Part shown: in pieces, positions 19,900-31,225 of the stretch
Layout: every line of letters starts with the position of its first letter
Numbering within the stretch: the stretch's first letter is position 1
Assembly: GCF_000296695.1 (NCBI RefSeq)
Contig: NZ_BAFK01000006.1
Span: 62,001 to 126,000, forward strand
Direction of reading: 5' to 3'
Length of the DNA: 64,000 bases
Origin: Rheinheimera nanhaiensis E407-8
Lineage (GTDB): Bacteria; Pseudomonadota; Gammaproteobacteria; Enterobacterales; Alteromonadaceae
The notes under the pieces: model-generated
Told to the model about the DNA's origin: nothing
What the model saw: only the letters and a program-made list of their open reading frames with translations
Databases searched by the model: none
Translations under genes and position numbers: made by a program

Positions 19900-19932
19900 A
19901 GCAGGTTTCCGCTTGGCTTTAACAAGTCAGGC

Positions 19933-20967
19933 TTACAGGAAGTCATCACCACCACCACTGCCCAGCATAATTTCACCGGCATCTGACAGACGCCTTGCGG
20001 TGGACAGAATTTCTTTTTGTGCCGCTTCGACATCGCTAACCCGCACCGGCCCCATGGCTTCCAAGTCATCCTGCAGCAGCTCGGCTGCGCGTTTAGACAT
20101 ATTTTTAAAGATTTTCTCTTTTAAGTTCTCGTCGGTGCCTTTTAATGCCTTCATCAGCACGTCTTGCTGCACTTCACGCAGCAGCGTCTGGATACCACGG
20201 TCATCTACGTCAATCAGGTTTTCAAACACGAACATTAAGTCCTGAATTTGCTGCGCCATCTCTTCGTCATGCTCGCGGATTGAATCCATCAGCTGACCTT
20301 CAATGTTGGTATCCATATAGTTGAGGATATCGGCGGCTGCTTTTAAGCCGCCCATTTTCGCGGTTTGCGTGCCTGCCTGACCAGCGAACTGTTTCTCCAT
20401 AATTTCGTTCAGCTCTTGCAGAGCGGCCGGCTGCACTTCTTCTAAGTTGGCGATCCGCATGGTTAAATCCAGCCGCACTTTTTCCGGGAACTGCGATAAA
20501 ATCTCTGCCGACTGCTCCGGCTCCAGGTACGACAATACAATGGTCTGAATTTGCGGGTGTTCGTTGCGAATAATATTGGCGACCTGCTTCGAGTCCATCC
20601 ACTTCAGTGAGTCCAGGCCCTTAGCACCGCCGCCCAGTACAATCTGGTCAATCAGGTTGGCGGCTTTTTCTTCACCCAGCGCCGCGGTTAACGCGCGCTT
20701 AATAAACTCTTCGCTTTGGAAACCGATGGTACTGAAATTCTGAATTTGCTCGATAAACAAGCGGTGCACGGCGGAAATTTTCGCCTGATTCAGATCCGTC
20801 ATCTGCGCCATCGCCAGACCGACTTTCTGTACCTGCTTGGGCTCTAAGTGTTTTAGAATTTGCGCAGCATCCTCCTCTGACAAGCTCAGCAGTAAGATGG
20901 CGGCTTTTTCAACACCGTCCAGTTTGCCTACATCAAACGCAGGCTTTGTCGCTTCTATGCTACTCAT
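19933..20967 (-). CDS. fliG: FliG, flagellar motor switch protein
   Basis: C-ring protein that contacts the stators and generates torque. The 344 residues include the N-terminal FliF-binding domain (LDGVEKAAILLLSLSEEDAA), the middle domain with EHPQ (IIRNEHPQIQTIVLSYL), and the C-terminal domain with the charged torque helix (MFVFENLIDVDDRGIQTLLR). The ATG overlaps the fliF stop by eight bases. Complete. Confidence 0.98.
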   Translation of the reverse strand: MSSIEATKPAFDVGKLDGVEKAAILLLSLSEEDAAQILKHLEPKQVQKVGLAMAQMTDLNQAKISAVHRLFIEQIQNFSTIGFQSEEFIKRALTAALGEEKAANLIDQIVLGGGAKGLDSLKWMDSKQVANIIRNEHPQIQTIVLSYLEPEQSAEILSQFPEKVRLDLTMRIANLEEVQPAALQELNEIMEKQFAGQAGTQTAKMGGLKAAADILNYMDTNIEGQLMDSIREHDEEMAQQIQDLMFVFENLIDVDDRGIQTLLREVQQDVLMKALKGTDENLKEKIFKNMSKRAAELLQDDLEAMGPVRVSDVEAAQKEILSTARRLSDAGEIMLGSGGGDDFL

Positions 20968-22648
20968 CTTCGGCCAACCAGTTCTTCACAACTAACGAGG
21001 ATAGTTCCGGCTCGTTGGCCACCAGGGCCCGAACCGCGCGTAATAAGTCATCATCACCATGCAAGTCTGGCAGCATTAAGGTGCCATCCGGTGCAAAGCC
21101 GACTGCATTCTCATCAAAGGTTGAGTTTAGCATGTCGATGGTGTCGTCCCCTAAGTCCAGGCCAGATGACAGCGCATTCTCATCATAGGCATCTTTGGTA
21201 TCTTCAGGGTAAATCAGTTTTTTCAGCATTGGCCGCACTATCGCCACTATCAGCACGATAATAATCAGGCCGCCCATGATCAGACGTACCACCCGCAAGA
21301 ACCACTCTTCTTCATAGAATTGCGGCGCCGGCGCTTCAACAATTTCATCTTTCATAAAGGGGACGGAGATCACTTCTATCATGTCGCCGCGCTGGGCATC
21401 AAAGCCGATGCCACCTTGTAATAAACGGCGAATATTGCTCAGCTCCGCCTGGGTACGTGGCTGTGGCTCGCCGTTCTCGCCGGCCTTATAGTCAATGGCC
21501 ACCGACACACTGAGCCGGCGAATAACACCACTTTGCTGCGATATATGGCTGATGGTGGTATCCAGCTCATAGTTACGGGTGGCTTCTTTACTGTTACGGC
21601 CAGGTACTATGGGTTTGGCATCCCCACCGGTAGCTTGTTCGGGAATATTCGAGTTCAGTGGCGGCTGGTTTGACAAAGCGCCCGGTATACCGCCGCTAAC
21701 GCCGCCCACACTGTTTTCCTCAATGGTCATTTCGCTGCGAATGGCCGGCAGGTCGGGGTTAAAGCGCTTTTGCGTTTGCTCGGTGGCGGTAAAGTCCATC
21801 AACAAATCCACTTGCGCGGTGTAGTTACCAAAGCCCAGTACCGGCATTAGGATTGAGTCAACTTTCTGACGGTATTCTTCCTCACGGGTACGCTGTAGCT
21901 CGTACTCTTTGCGCGTGCGGCTGGAGCTGGCATCCTGCGAGCCACTGTTTAGCAGGCGACCGTTCTGATCGGTTACTGTTACGCGCGAAGGCGATAAGCC
22001 CTGTACGGCAGAGGCGACGATATCAACTATGGCATCTACTTCGCTGTCGCGGATCACGGTGCCGCCACGGGCGGTAACCAGCACAGTCGCTGAGGGCAGT
22101 TTTTCTACCCGGGCAAAGACGTTTTCTTTTGGAATAGCCAACAGCACACGGGCGCGGGCGACGCTTTGCAGCTCTTCAATAGTGCGGGCCAGCTGCTGCT
22201 CGCGGCTGTGTTTTAACCGCTCCATTTCTAAACGCTGGCTGACGCCAAAGCCACTGTCTTGCAGTAAAAACTCGGTGCCGGTGTCAGGCTCTTTGGCCAG
22301 CCCGGCGCGGGATAGCGACAGCTTAATGCTCTGGAACTTATCTTCCGGCACATAGATCACATTACCCTCGAGCTTGTAATCAAGCTTCTGTGCATCCAAA
22401 TGATCCAGGGTTTGAATCAGCTCCTGGGTAGGGAAGTTGCCCAGCGGCCGCATTTCCGGCTGGCGGGCCCAGAGGATAATCAGAATGGCAATCGCCAGAC
22501 AAATGGTTAAGGCCACAATTAGGGTGATCTGGCGCACCAGATCCATGCCGCCCAGCGAACCGATAAAGCCGGCTTTTTGCTCTTGCTGCTCACCGCTGTT
22601 GTAATCGTTACCTGTCAGCGCCAGCTCGGTGGATTGATTTTCAGCCAC
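20960..22648 (-). CDS. fliF: FliF, flagellar MS-ring protein
   Basis: Builds the membrane MS ring, the base on which the flagellum assembles. The 562 residues have two transmembrane helices (ITLIVALTICLAIAILIILW near the N-terminus and LIMGGLIIIVLIVAIVRPML near residue 460). Between them lie the ring-building motifs, with LEMERLKHSREQQLARTIEE and PSATVLVTARGG. The C-terminal tail (DDLLRAVRALVANEPE) binds FliG. The start is GTG at 22646-22648 with GGAGGAA eight bases upstream. It follows fliE in the sigma-54-driven fliEFGHIJ unit. Confidence 0.98.
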   Translation of the reverse strand: MAENQSTELALTGNDYNSGEQQEQKAGFIGSLGGMDLVRQITLIVALTICLAIAILIILWARQPEMRPLGNFPTQELIQTLDHLDAQKLDYKLEGNVIYVPEDKFQSIKLSLSRAGLAKEPDTGTEFLLQDSGFGVSQRLEMERLKHSREQQLARTIEELQSVARARVLLAIPKENVFARVEKLPSATVLVTARGGTVIRDSEVDAIVDIVASAVQGLSPSRVTVTDQNGRLLNSGSQDASSSRTRKEYELQRTREEEYRQKVDSILMPVLGFGNYTAQVDLLMDFTATEQTQKRFNPDLPAIRSEMTIEENSVGGVSGGIPGALSNQPPLNSNIPEQATGGDAKPIVPGRNSKEATRNYELDTTISHISQQSGVIRRLSVSVAIDYKAGENGEPQPRTQAELSNIRRLLQGGIGFDAQRGDMIEVISVPFMKDEIVEAPAPQFYEEEWFLRVVRLIMGGLIIIVLIVAIVRPMLKKLIYPEDTKDAYDENALSSGLDLGDDTIDMLNSTFDENAVGFAPDGTLMLPDLHGDDDLLRAVRALVANEPELSSLVVKNWLAEDE

Positions 22649-22662
22649 AACTTATTCCTCCG

Positions 22663-22998
22663 TTACACCGGCATCGACATAATGTCTTTGTAGGCTTCAA
22701 CCAGTTTATTGCGTACCTGTACTGTCGCTTCAAACGCCAGCGACGACTTTTGGCTGGCAATCATCACCTGGGCCAGTGACACATTAGGATCGCCCAGCTC
22801 CACAGCAGTGCGCAGCTTGCTGGTTTCTTGTGCCAGGTTATTTACATGATTTAAGGCATTTGTCAGCATGCTGCTAAAATCGCTTTGGCTGGCGTTAACC
22901 TGCTCGACTTTGGGCAGTCGTAGCTCAGTGCCAACGCCTCTGGCCTGGCTGGCCAGCGATTGCATTTCGGCGTAAAGGGCCTGACCTTTAATATTCAT
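22663..22998 (-). CDS. fliE: FliE, flagellar hook-basal body adaptor
   Basis: Small export substrate that joins the MS ring to the rod. The open frame begins at a TTG at 23013, but I choose the ATG at 22996-22998 because AGGTGA lies five bases upstream, giving 111 residues. The C-terminal helix pattern SLAQVMIASQKSSLAFEATV and QVRNKLVEAYKDIMSMPV is diagnostic. It is the first gene of its operon, with a sigma-54 promoter about 50 bases upstream. Confidence 0.96.
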   Translation of the reverse strand: MNIKGQALYAEMQSLASQARGVGTELRLPKVEQVNASQSDFSSMLTNALNHVNNLAQETSKLRTAVELGDPNVSLAQVMIASQKSSLAFEATVQVRNKLVEAYKDIMSMPV

Positions 22999-23045
22999 GG
23001 CATCACCTGTCAAATAATTGCTGCCTGGGTAGTTAGGCTAACTAA

Positions 23046-23061
23046 AGCAGGAGTTGTGCCA
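23046..23061 (-). promoter_or_regulatory. Sigma-54 promoter of the fliE operon
   Basis: The minus strand reads TGGCAC-AACTC-CTGCT, a perfect -24 box with one mismatch in the -12 box and exact spacing. It is about 48 bases before the fliE ATG and just after the flrC terminator. In related bacteria this promoter is activated by FlrC. Confidence 0.88.
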
Positions 23062-23084
23062 GTTTTAAACTATTGATTTATAGC

Positions 23085-23111
23085 AAAAAAACCCTCACTT
23101 TTGAGGGTTTT
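23085..23111 (-). terminator. Terminator after flrC
   Basis: A stem of about ten base pairs, AAAACCCTCA / TGAGGGTTTT, with loop CTTT. T-rich tracts follow on both strands, so it could work in either direction. It lies between the flrC stop and the fliE promoter. Confidence 0.85.
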
Positions 23112-23143
23112 GTTGTTTTACCGCTGTAGCCTGCGCAGCGATT

Positions 23144-24514
23144 TCAGGCGGGACCGGCAATACCTTGTTGCTTCATTCTGGCCAATTTATACCGCAAGGT
23201 GCGATCACTAATGCCCAGACGCTCGGCGACTTCCTTGCGCCGGTTGGCACAGGCTTTCATCGTCGCCAGAATAATACGGTGCTCCTGCTCGTGCACACTG
23301 CTTTTAAAATCACCGGCTGCGTGATCATCGCGACTACTGCTGCTGTCTGTCACCGGCGACATCTGATTTATCACCGTTACGGGATTACTGTTCACCTGCT
23401 CCAGCAAAATATCCTCTACCTTTATCAGTGCATCACTGCTAATGATCAGTGCCCGCTGTATCACGTTATCCAGCTCGCGCACATTGCCCGGCCAGTGGTA
23501 ACTTTTCAAATACGCTGCCGCCTGTGGGCTTAATGTGGCCAACGGGCGGCCGGCCAGGCGGCAGTGGCGCTGCAATAAATGCTCCGCCAAAGGGACTATG
23601 TCGTCCGGACGCTGGCACAGCGCCGGCCAACAAAGCGGAAACACATTTAAGCGGTAATACAAGTCTTCGCGAAAACGCCCCTCGGCCACGGCCTGTTTTA
23701 AGTCGCGGTTGCTGGTGGCCAGCACCCGCACATCCAGCTTAATGGTTTTACGGCCACCTAAGCGTTCAACCTCACGCTCTTGCAATACCCGCAGTAACTT
23801 CGCCTGCAGATTTAAATCCATCTCGGTAATTTCATCCAGTAAAATGGTGCCCTGCTGCGCCTGTTCAAACTTGCCCGGACACGCGTTAATCGCGCCGGTA
23901 AAGGCGCCTTTCTCATAGCCAAATAAGGTCGACTCCAGCATATTTTCTGGAATGGCCGCGCAATTTATCGCCACAAAAGGCCCCTGGCTGCGCTCAGACA
24001 ACTGATGAATATAGCGTGCCAGCACTTCCTTACCCGAGCCGCTGGGGCCGGTGATCATCACACTGGCGTCCGTGCGTGCCACTTTGGCACATAGCAGCAG
24101 CAGTTGTTTCGAGCTCTGTGCCGCCACCACTGGCTCACTCAGGCTCACCGGTGCCGGGCTGACATAGCGGCTTACCGTATTCACCAGCACCTGCGGTGCA
24201 AAAGGTTTGGCCAGATAATCCACTGCGCCCAGCTGAATTGCCTCTACGGCAGCCTGCACCGTGGCGTAGGCGGTCATCATCAGCACCGGGGTTTGCGGGT
24301 ACTGTTCACGCAGGGTTTTTAGCAGCGTTAAGCCGGACACCCCCTGCATTTGCACGTCGCTTATTACCAGCTCAACACGGTGCTGTTTTAACAGTAACAG
24401 CGCCTGCTCGGCGCTGTCTGCCGCTATCACCTGATAATCAGCCAGTTGCAGCGTATCCTGCAGCGCTTCGCGCAGGCCACTGTCATCCTCTACCAGTAAA
24501 ATGCGTTGGCTCAT
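23144..24514 (-). CDS. flrC: FlrC, sigma-54 response regulator of flagellar genes
   Basis: NtrC-type activator of class III flagellar genes, phosphorylated by FlrB. The 456 residues show a receiver domain with the phospho-acceptor Asp near residue 54 (LVISDVQMQG) and an AAA+ domain with Walker A GPSGSGKE and the sigma-54-contact loop GAFTGA near residue 204. A C-terminal Fis-type helix-turn-helix (RRKEVAERLGISDRTLRYKL) completes it. It lies three bases after flrB and is followed by a strong terminator. Confidence 0.96.
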   Translation of the reverse strand: MSQRILLVEDDSGLREALQDTLQLADYQVIAADSAEQALLLLKQHRVELVISDVQMQGVSGLTLLKTLREQYPQTPVLMMTAYATVQAAVEAIQLGAVDYLAKPFAPQVLVNTVSRYVSPAPVSLSEPVVAAQSSKQLLLLCAKVARTDASVMITGPSGSGKEVLARYIHQLSERSQGPFVAINCAAIPENMLESTLFGYEKGAFTGAINACPGKFEQAQQGTILLDEITEMDLNLQAKLLRVLQEREVERLGGRKTIKLDVRVLATSNRDLKQAVAEGRFREDLYYRLNVFPLCWPALCQRPDDIVPLAEHLLQRHCRLAGRPLATLSPQAAAYLKSYHWPGNVRELDNVIQRALIISSDALIKVEDILLEQVNSNPVTVINQMSPVTDSSSSRDDHAAGDFKSSVHEQEHRIILATMKACANRRKEVAERLGISDRTLRYKLARMKQQGIAGPA

Positions 24515-24517
24515 CGG

Positions 24518-25633
24518 TTACTCCTCTGACGTTAGCGGGTGAACTGGCAGCCTGAGCTGAAAACAAGCACCGCTGTACCCTGGTACATAACACACTGAGC
24601 CCTGATGGGAGCTAACGACCGCTTTGACTACCGCCAGGCCAAGGCCAGTGCCATTAGCACGACCGGTAACAAAGGGTTCAAACAAGCTGTGCTGTAGTGC
24701 GGGGGCTACCCCGGGGCCATTGTCCGTCAGCTGTATTAGCAGCATGTTGCTGTTGGCCGGATCGGGCCCAAGCTTAAGCGCAATACGGGCGCCACAGCCT
24801 TTGGCCTGCACACTGTTCTGTATCAGGTTTTGCAGTGCACCGCACAGCGCGTGCTGGTTACCCAGCACATTTACCCTGTCATCTGCGCAACTTACCTGCA
24901 GTGTCGCCTGCTGTTGCTGTAACAGCAGCTCAACACTGCTATGCAGTTGGCTTAACAGGGCGTTCAGGCTAACAGGCGCAACTTGCTCGGCACTGCCACT
25001 GCGGGCAAATAGCAGCATGTCTTCTACTTGCTGAGCTAAATCATTTAACCGCGACAACAGCTTTTGCTGAAATTGTTGCTGCATCTGTAAGGTGGCGCGC
25101 GGGTTGGCCAGGTTTTGTGCATATAACAGTGCCGCTGATAATGGCGTGCGGATTTGATGTGCCAGACTGGCCATCATTTTACCCAGTGACGACAGCCGCT
25201 GCAGATGCGCCAGCCGGCTTTGCAGCTGCCGGGTTTCGGTTAAATCGGTTAGCATGATCAGCTGGCCGGCACGATGCCCCGCCTCGCCGGGCAAGGTACT
25301 GATTTGCAGCTTCACCCGGCGGCCATCTTTTAACGACACTTCCAGGCCATCATCACTGCGCGGGCGAAAACAACGGCTTATTACGTTAAACCAGGCTTGG
25401 CCGAGTAAGGGCTCACCTAACAGTGCGATAGCAGCCGGGTTGGCCTGATACACCAGGCCGCGCTGATCAAGCAGGATCACCGCGGCCGGCAGAGCTTGCA
25501 ATAGTGGATCTGGCGCAGTGGCAGGCAATAGCTGTAACGACGGGCGCATCGCCGCCAGGTTATAGCTTAGTGGTGTCGTTTCTGCTGGCGCTGGCTGGTT
25601 TACCAGGCTTGTTGCACGCTCTGCTGACATCAT
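24518..25633 (-). CDS. flrB: FlrB, sensor histidine kinase of flagellar genes
   Basis: Soluble histidine kinase that phosphorylates FlrC. The 371 residues contain an N-terminal PAS-like domain (AVILLDQRGLVYQANPAAIA), a HisKA helix with the phosphoryl His near residue 159 (SLAHQIRTPLSAALLYAQNL), and a HATPase_c domain with N, G1 and G2 boxes (NLIQNSVQA, LTDNGPGVA, GTGLGLAVVK). No membrane segment is present, as expected for FlrB/FleS. A sigma-54 promoter lies just upstream. Confidence 0.95.
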   Translation of the reverse strand: MMSAERATSLVNQPAPAETTPLSYNLAAMRPSLQLLPATAPDPLLQALPAAVILLDQRGLVYQANPAAIALLGEPLLGQAWFNVISRCFRPRSDDGLEVSLKDGRRVKLQISTLPGEAGHRAGQLIMLTDLTETRQLQSRLAHLQRLSSLGKMMASLAHQIRTPLSAALLYAQNLANPRATLQMQQQFQQKLLSRLNDLAQQVEDMLLFARSGSAEQVAPVSLNALLSQLHSSVELLLQQQQATLQVSCADDRVNVLGNQHALCGALQNLIQNSVQAKGCGARIALKLGPDPANSNMLLIQLTDNGPGVAPALQHSLFEPFVTGRANGTGLGLAVVKAVVSSHQGSVCYVPGYSGACFQLRLPVHPLTSEE

Positions 25634-25666
25634 TCCCCCTGCACATCAGTTATCAGCAGGTGACTA

Positions 25667-25682
25667 TGCAGGCATTATGCCA
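25667..25682 (-). promoter_or_regulatory. Sigma-54 promoter of flrBC
   Basis: The minus strand reads TGGCAT-AATGC-CTGCA, close to consensus with correct GG/GC spacing, 34 bases before the flrB start. It fits the known class II position of flrBC under FlrA control. Confidence 0.82.
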
Positions 25683-25763
25683 GCAGATTTTATACGTAAA
25701 ATCAGCGCTTTATATTAGATAGCATAGCGTCAAAGCACTGACGCCATGCTAATTAGGCGGTAT

Positions 25764-27239
25764 TTACTCTTCTTTACCCAGGTTGTATTTGCGCATTTTT
25801 TCCACCAGTGTGGTGCGGCGCAGCCCCAGCACCTCAGCCGCTCGGGCCACAACAAATTCGTGGCGCTCCAGGGCCTGCGAAATAAAGCGGATCTCAAGCT
25901 CAGCCAGGTATTCTTTTAAATCCAGGCCATGCTCTGGCAAGTCCTGTATCGCCCCAGCGGCATTGCTGCTAAACAGATTGTCAGCGTTGTCGTCCAGGCT
26001 GCTGTCGTCATCACTACTGTCGTTATCAGTAGCCTGAAACAACTCATTTAGCAAATCACGCTCTTGCAGGCTCTCCGGATATTGCGGCACATAGCTGTCG
26101 ATGTCCAGATGGCGGTACTTTTGCGGCAGCTCTGCCACATCGACCACCTGATCCGGGTACATAATCACCATCCGCTCCAGCAGATTAGCCAACTCGCGCA
26201 CGTTACCCGGCCAGCTGTGTAGCTGTAAGCTTTGCATCGCATGCTCGGTAAATTTGACCATAGCCTGGCTTTGTTTGGCCTGGCGTTTTAACAGCTCGCT
26301 TATCAATAGCGGCAGATCTTCGCTACGCTCACTCAGCGCCGGCGTTTCAATCGGAAACACATTTAAGCGGTAATACAAATCTTCGCGAAAACTGTTGTCG
26401 CTGATCATCTGCTCTAAATCACGGTGTGTTGCCGCGACAATACGCACATCGGCTTTAATGGCCGTGGTACCGCCAACCCGCTCATAAGTACGCTCCTGCA
26501 GTACCCGCAGTAACTTCACCTGCATATTCAGCGGCATATCGCCAATTTCATCTAAAAACAGCGTGCCACCCTGCGCCAGCTCAAAGCGGCCTTTGCGGGT
26601 TGATATGGCACCGGTAAAGGCGCCCTTTTCATGACCAAACAGCTCGCTTTCCAAAAGCTCGGCCGGGATAGCGCCGCAGTTAATCGGCACAAAGGGGCCA
26701 GCAGAGCGGTTAGACAATAAATGAATGTTGCGCGCCACCACTTCTTTACCGGTACCAGAGGGGCCCAGTACTAACACGTTGGCATCGGTTTTGGCCACTT
26801 GGGAGATTAAAAACCTGACCTGTTGCATTGGCGCAGAGTTGCCCACCATGCCATCGAACTTTAGCGTGCTGTTTTGCTCGCGCTGCAGTGGTAATAAACG
26901 ATGATATTGCTGGGCATCGCGCAGCAGCTGGGTCAGGCTGGCGTAGGCAAAAGGTTCGGTCAGTAAACCCACTGCATTGGCATATTGCAGTAACGGCTGC
27001 TGAGTTTCGCCTAACAACAGAAAGGCCGTAGCCGGGTAACGCTTCAGTAAACCGGCCTGTACCGGCTCAGATAAGGCCCCTAACAACACCACAGCAGAGG
27101 GCTCTGCCGTTAAACGCTGCTGTAGCTCTTGCAGGCTAAGTTGTTGATGAGGCTCGTTAAGAAAGCTGAGCACCGTACTTAACCGGCTACTACGTCCGCT
27201 TTGTTCATCCACAATATAGATTGAAGGGGTATTTGACAT
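25764..27239 (-). CDS. flrA: FlrA (FleQ family), master flagellar activator
   Basis: Sigma-54-dependent master regulator at the top of the polar flagellar cascade. I start at the ATG at 27237-27239 ([16 protein letters not shown]) because family similarity begins there; the frame extends 16 codons further without a clear ribosome site. An N-terminal FleQ domain lacks the canonical phospho-Asp arrangement. The AAA+ domain has Walker A GPSGTGKE and GAFTGA near residue 207. The C-terminal Fis-type helix-turn-helix contains [20 protein letters not shown]. FleQ proteins also bind FlhG and cyclic-di-GMP. A linker rich in Asp and Ser ([12 protein letters not shown]) precedes the DNA-binding domain. 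Confidence 0.95.
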   Translation of the reverse strand: MSNTPSIYIVDEQSGRSSRLSTVLSFLNEPHQQLSLQELQQRLTAEPSAVVLLGALSEPVQAGLLKRYPATAFLLLGETQQPLLQYANAVGLLTEPFAYASLTQLLRDAQQYHRLLPLQREQNSTLKFDGMVGNSAPMQQVRFLISQVAKTDANVLVLGPSGTGKEVVARNIHLLSNRSAGPFVPINCGAIPAELLESELFGHEKGAFTGAISTRKGRFELAQGGTLFLDEIGDMPLNMQVKLLRVLQERTYERVGGTTAIKADVRIVAATHRDLEQMISDNSFREDLYYRLNVFPIETPALSERSEDLPLLISELLKRQAKQSQAMVKFTEHAMQSLQLHSWPGNVRELANLLERMVIMYPDQVVDVAELPQKYRHLDIDSYVPQYPESLQERDLLNELFQATDNDSSDDDSSLDDNADNLFSSNAAGAIQDLPEHGLDLKEYLAELEIRFISQALERHEFVVARAAEVLGLRRTTLVEKMRKYNLGKEE

Positions 27240-27290
27240 GCCGCTGCTTTTGCTTTTATCAGGCTTTAGCTGCATTGTACTGCGCATCGG

Positions 27291-27306
27291 TCAGCTTGCA
27301 AGCTGA
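27291..27306. repeat. 16-bp perfect palindrome upstream of flrA
   Basis: TCAGCTTGCAAGCTGA is fully self-complementary and lies about 52 bases upstream of the flrA ATG. It could be an operator for control of flrA, but no known binding consensus was matched. Confidence 0.5.
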
Positions 27307-27307
27307 T

Positions 27308-27344
27308 ACGCTATTTTTTTGACACTGTGTCAAAAAAATAGCGT
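27308..27344. repeat. 37-base perfect inverted repeat, probable bidirectional terminator
   Basis: Two 18-base arms around a single central T. Each arm contains a seven-base A or T run next to GACAC, with an outer ACGCTA. It sits between the flagellin-like gene (stop at 27387) and flrA, both on the minus strand. A terminator is the simplest reading. The arms also create TTGACA on both strands, so a promoter or operator role is possible. Confidence 0.6.
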
Positions 27345-27386
27345 TTTAATCTGACATACGAATTAGCGGAGTAACTCAGCCAGGCA

Positions 27387-28181
27387 TTAACTTAGCAGGT
27401 TCAGTGCCTGTTGCTGCGACAATCTGGCCTGCAGCGCCACACTAACCGAACTGTTCGCCAGCACATCAGCGGCAGCTTTATCGCTGGTCGCACGGGCAAA
27501 ATCCAGATCTTCAATCCGGCTGCGTGCCGCCGATTCGGCAATTTGCTGGTTGTTTAAATTGCTGGCAGTACTGGCAAAGCGGTTGGCTTCAGCGCCGGCC
27601 TGAGTTTGTAATTCACCGATATAATCCCGCGCCTGTGCCAGGCTATCCAGCGCGGCCGCGGCACCGGCGCTGCTGGTTAAATCAATATTCAGTGCATTAG
27701 TGCTTTGTAAGCCAGCAGCAACGTCGGTTGTGGTCAGGTTCACACTGCCTGAGCCGGTGCCAAAAGCCACGGAGGCATCGGCACCAAACAGTTTTTTACC
27801 GGCAAACTCTGAGTTATCAATAATTTGCTGAGTATTCGCCAGGTATGAATCGGCTTCTGCCTGCAACGCAGCACGTTCTTGTGTACCGTAAATGCCATTA
27901 CCGGCCGCCACGGCTAAACGGCTTAACTCGCCTAAATTATCGTTAATGCCCTGCAAGCTTTGCTCGTACACCCGCGCCAGTGATATACCGTCATAAACGT
28001 TACGCTCACCCTGCGCTTTGCCGTTGATACTGCTAGACAGCTGATTGGCAATTTGCAAACCGGCGGCATCGTCAGCGGCGTTATTGATCCGGCGGGCGGT
28101 TGCCAGCTTTTTCAGTAAATTCTCTTGCTGTAACTGCGCCTGATTTAAACCGTTCAGACTACCCGGAGCATTTAGTTTCAT
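27387..28181 (-). CDS. Divergent flagellin-like protein
   Basis: A 264-residue flagellin-family protein starting at the ATG at 28179-28181, with GGTGGT-type ribosome site upstream. The open frame is 54 codons longer but that part resembles nothing. The N-terminal D0/D1 helix is recognisable (RRINNAADDAAGLQIANQLS) but starts with MKLNAPGSLNG rather than the usual MAITVNTNV-like sequence. The C-terminal helix is also divergent (SRIEDLDFARATSDKAAADV, ending QQQALNLLS). There is no D2/D3 insert; the centre is short and rich in Ser, Thr and Ala. It is probably a minor flagellin. No fliD or fliS is in the window. I found no sigma-28 or sigma-54 promoter match in its upstream 200 bases. Confidence 0.8.
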   Translation of the reverse strand: MKLNAPGSLNGLNQAQLQQENLLKKLATARRINNAADDAAGLQIANQLSSSINGKAQGERNVYDGISLARVYEQSLQGINDNLGELSRLAVAAGNGIYGTQERAALQAEADSYLANTQQIIDNSEFAGKKLFGADASVAFGTGSGSVNLTTTDVAAGLQSTNALNIDLTSSAGAAAALDSLAQARDYIGELQTQAGAEANRFASTASNLNNQQIAESAARSRIEDLDFARATSDKAAADVLANSSVSVALQARLSQQQALNLLS

Positions 28182-28315
28182 AACACCACCACTTCGCTGC
28201 AAAAACTGGTTATAGTTTAGCCAATAACGCCGCTGGCAGCCAGCAAATAAAATTGCGCCATTACAGCTAAACTGGTTTAGTATTAAAGTGTTTAAACTGA
28301 ATGTGTTAGCTGTTT

Positions 28316-28331
28316 CGGCATGCTTTATGCT
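28316..28331 (+). promoter_or_regulatory. Candidate sigma-54 promoter of the pse operon
   Basis: CGGCAT-GCTTT-ATGCT keeps the invariant GG and GC at the correct 10-base interval and matches 8 of 11 consensus positions. It lies 52 bases before the pseB ATG. The core GGCAT-N5-ATGCT is identical to that of the site at 53027-53042. Confidence 0.5.
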
Positions 28332-28373
28332 AAGGTCAGGCAAACCTTATTTCGCAGATTAAGTGCTTGTTGA

Positions 28374-30525
<2,152 letters not shown>

Positions 30526-30529
<4 letters not shown>

Positions 30530-31224
30530 ACATTGCTATTATCCCGGCCCGCGGCGGCAGTAAACGTATTCCACGTAAAAACATCAAAGATTTTTGCGGC
30601 AAGCCCATGCTGGCCTACCCGATAGATGCAGCCCTTAACAGCGGCGTGATAGACAAAGTGGTGGTGTCGACGGACGATGATGAAATTGCCGCTATCGCCC
30701 GTCAATACGGTGCGGAAGTGCCTTTTATCCGCAGCAGCACACTGGCCGATGATTACACCGGCACCAGCGCCGTTGTTCGCGATGCCATTACACAGCTGCA
30801 AGCGCTTGGCTGGCCGCTTAATTACTGCGCCTGTCTGTACGCCACCACGCCCTTATTAACCGCCAACGTGATCCGCGACAGCCTGCAGCAACTTGAGCAA
30901 AGTGGTGCAGATTATGTGTTTACCGCGGCGCGCTTTTCCTTTCCGATTCAGCGCGCCCTGGTAATGACAGACAGCGGCGGCGTGGCGCCGTTTGATCCGG
31001 CCAGCATAGGTAAACGCTCGCAGGATTTAACGCCAGCCTATCATGATGCCGGTCAACTGTATTGGGCTAAAGCCAACAGTTGGCTGGATAACAGCAAAAG
31101 CATTTTTGGCGCCAACTCGCGCATGCTGGTACTGCCTGATCACCTGGTACAGGATATTGACACCCCCGGAGACTGGCAGCGGGCAGAACTGCTATACAAC
31201 ATGCTGCAACAGGAAAATGCCTGA
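30526..31224 (+). CDS. pseF: PseF, CMP-pseudaminic acid synthetase
   Basis: Activates pseudaminic acid with CTP to give CMP-Pse. The 232-residue CMP-NeuAc synthetase-family protein has the CTP-binding IIPARGGSKRIPRKNIKDFC at the N-terminus, YATTPLLTA and, near the C-terminus, the DIDTPGDWQRAE metal-site region. Its ATG overlaps the pseC stop (ATGA). In this family, order within the pse operon and the PseF-like sequence favour Pse over neuraminic acid. Confidence 0.94.
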
Positions 31225-31225
31225 C

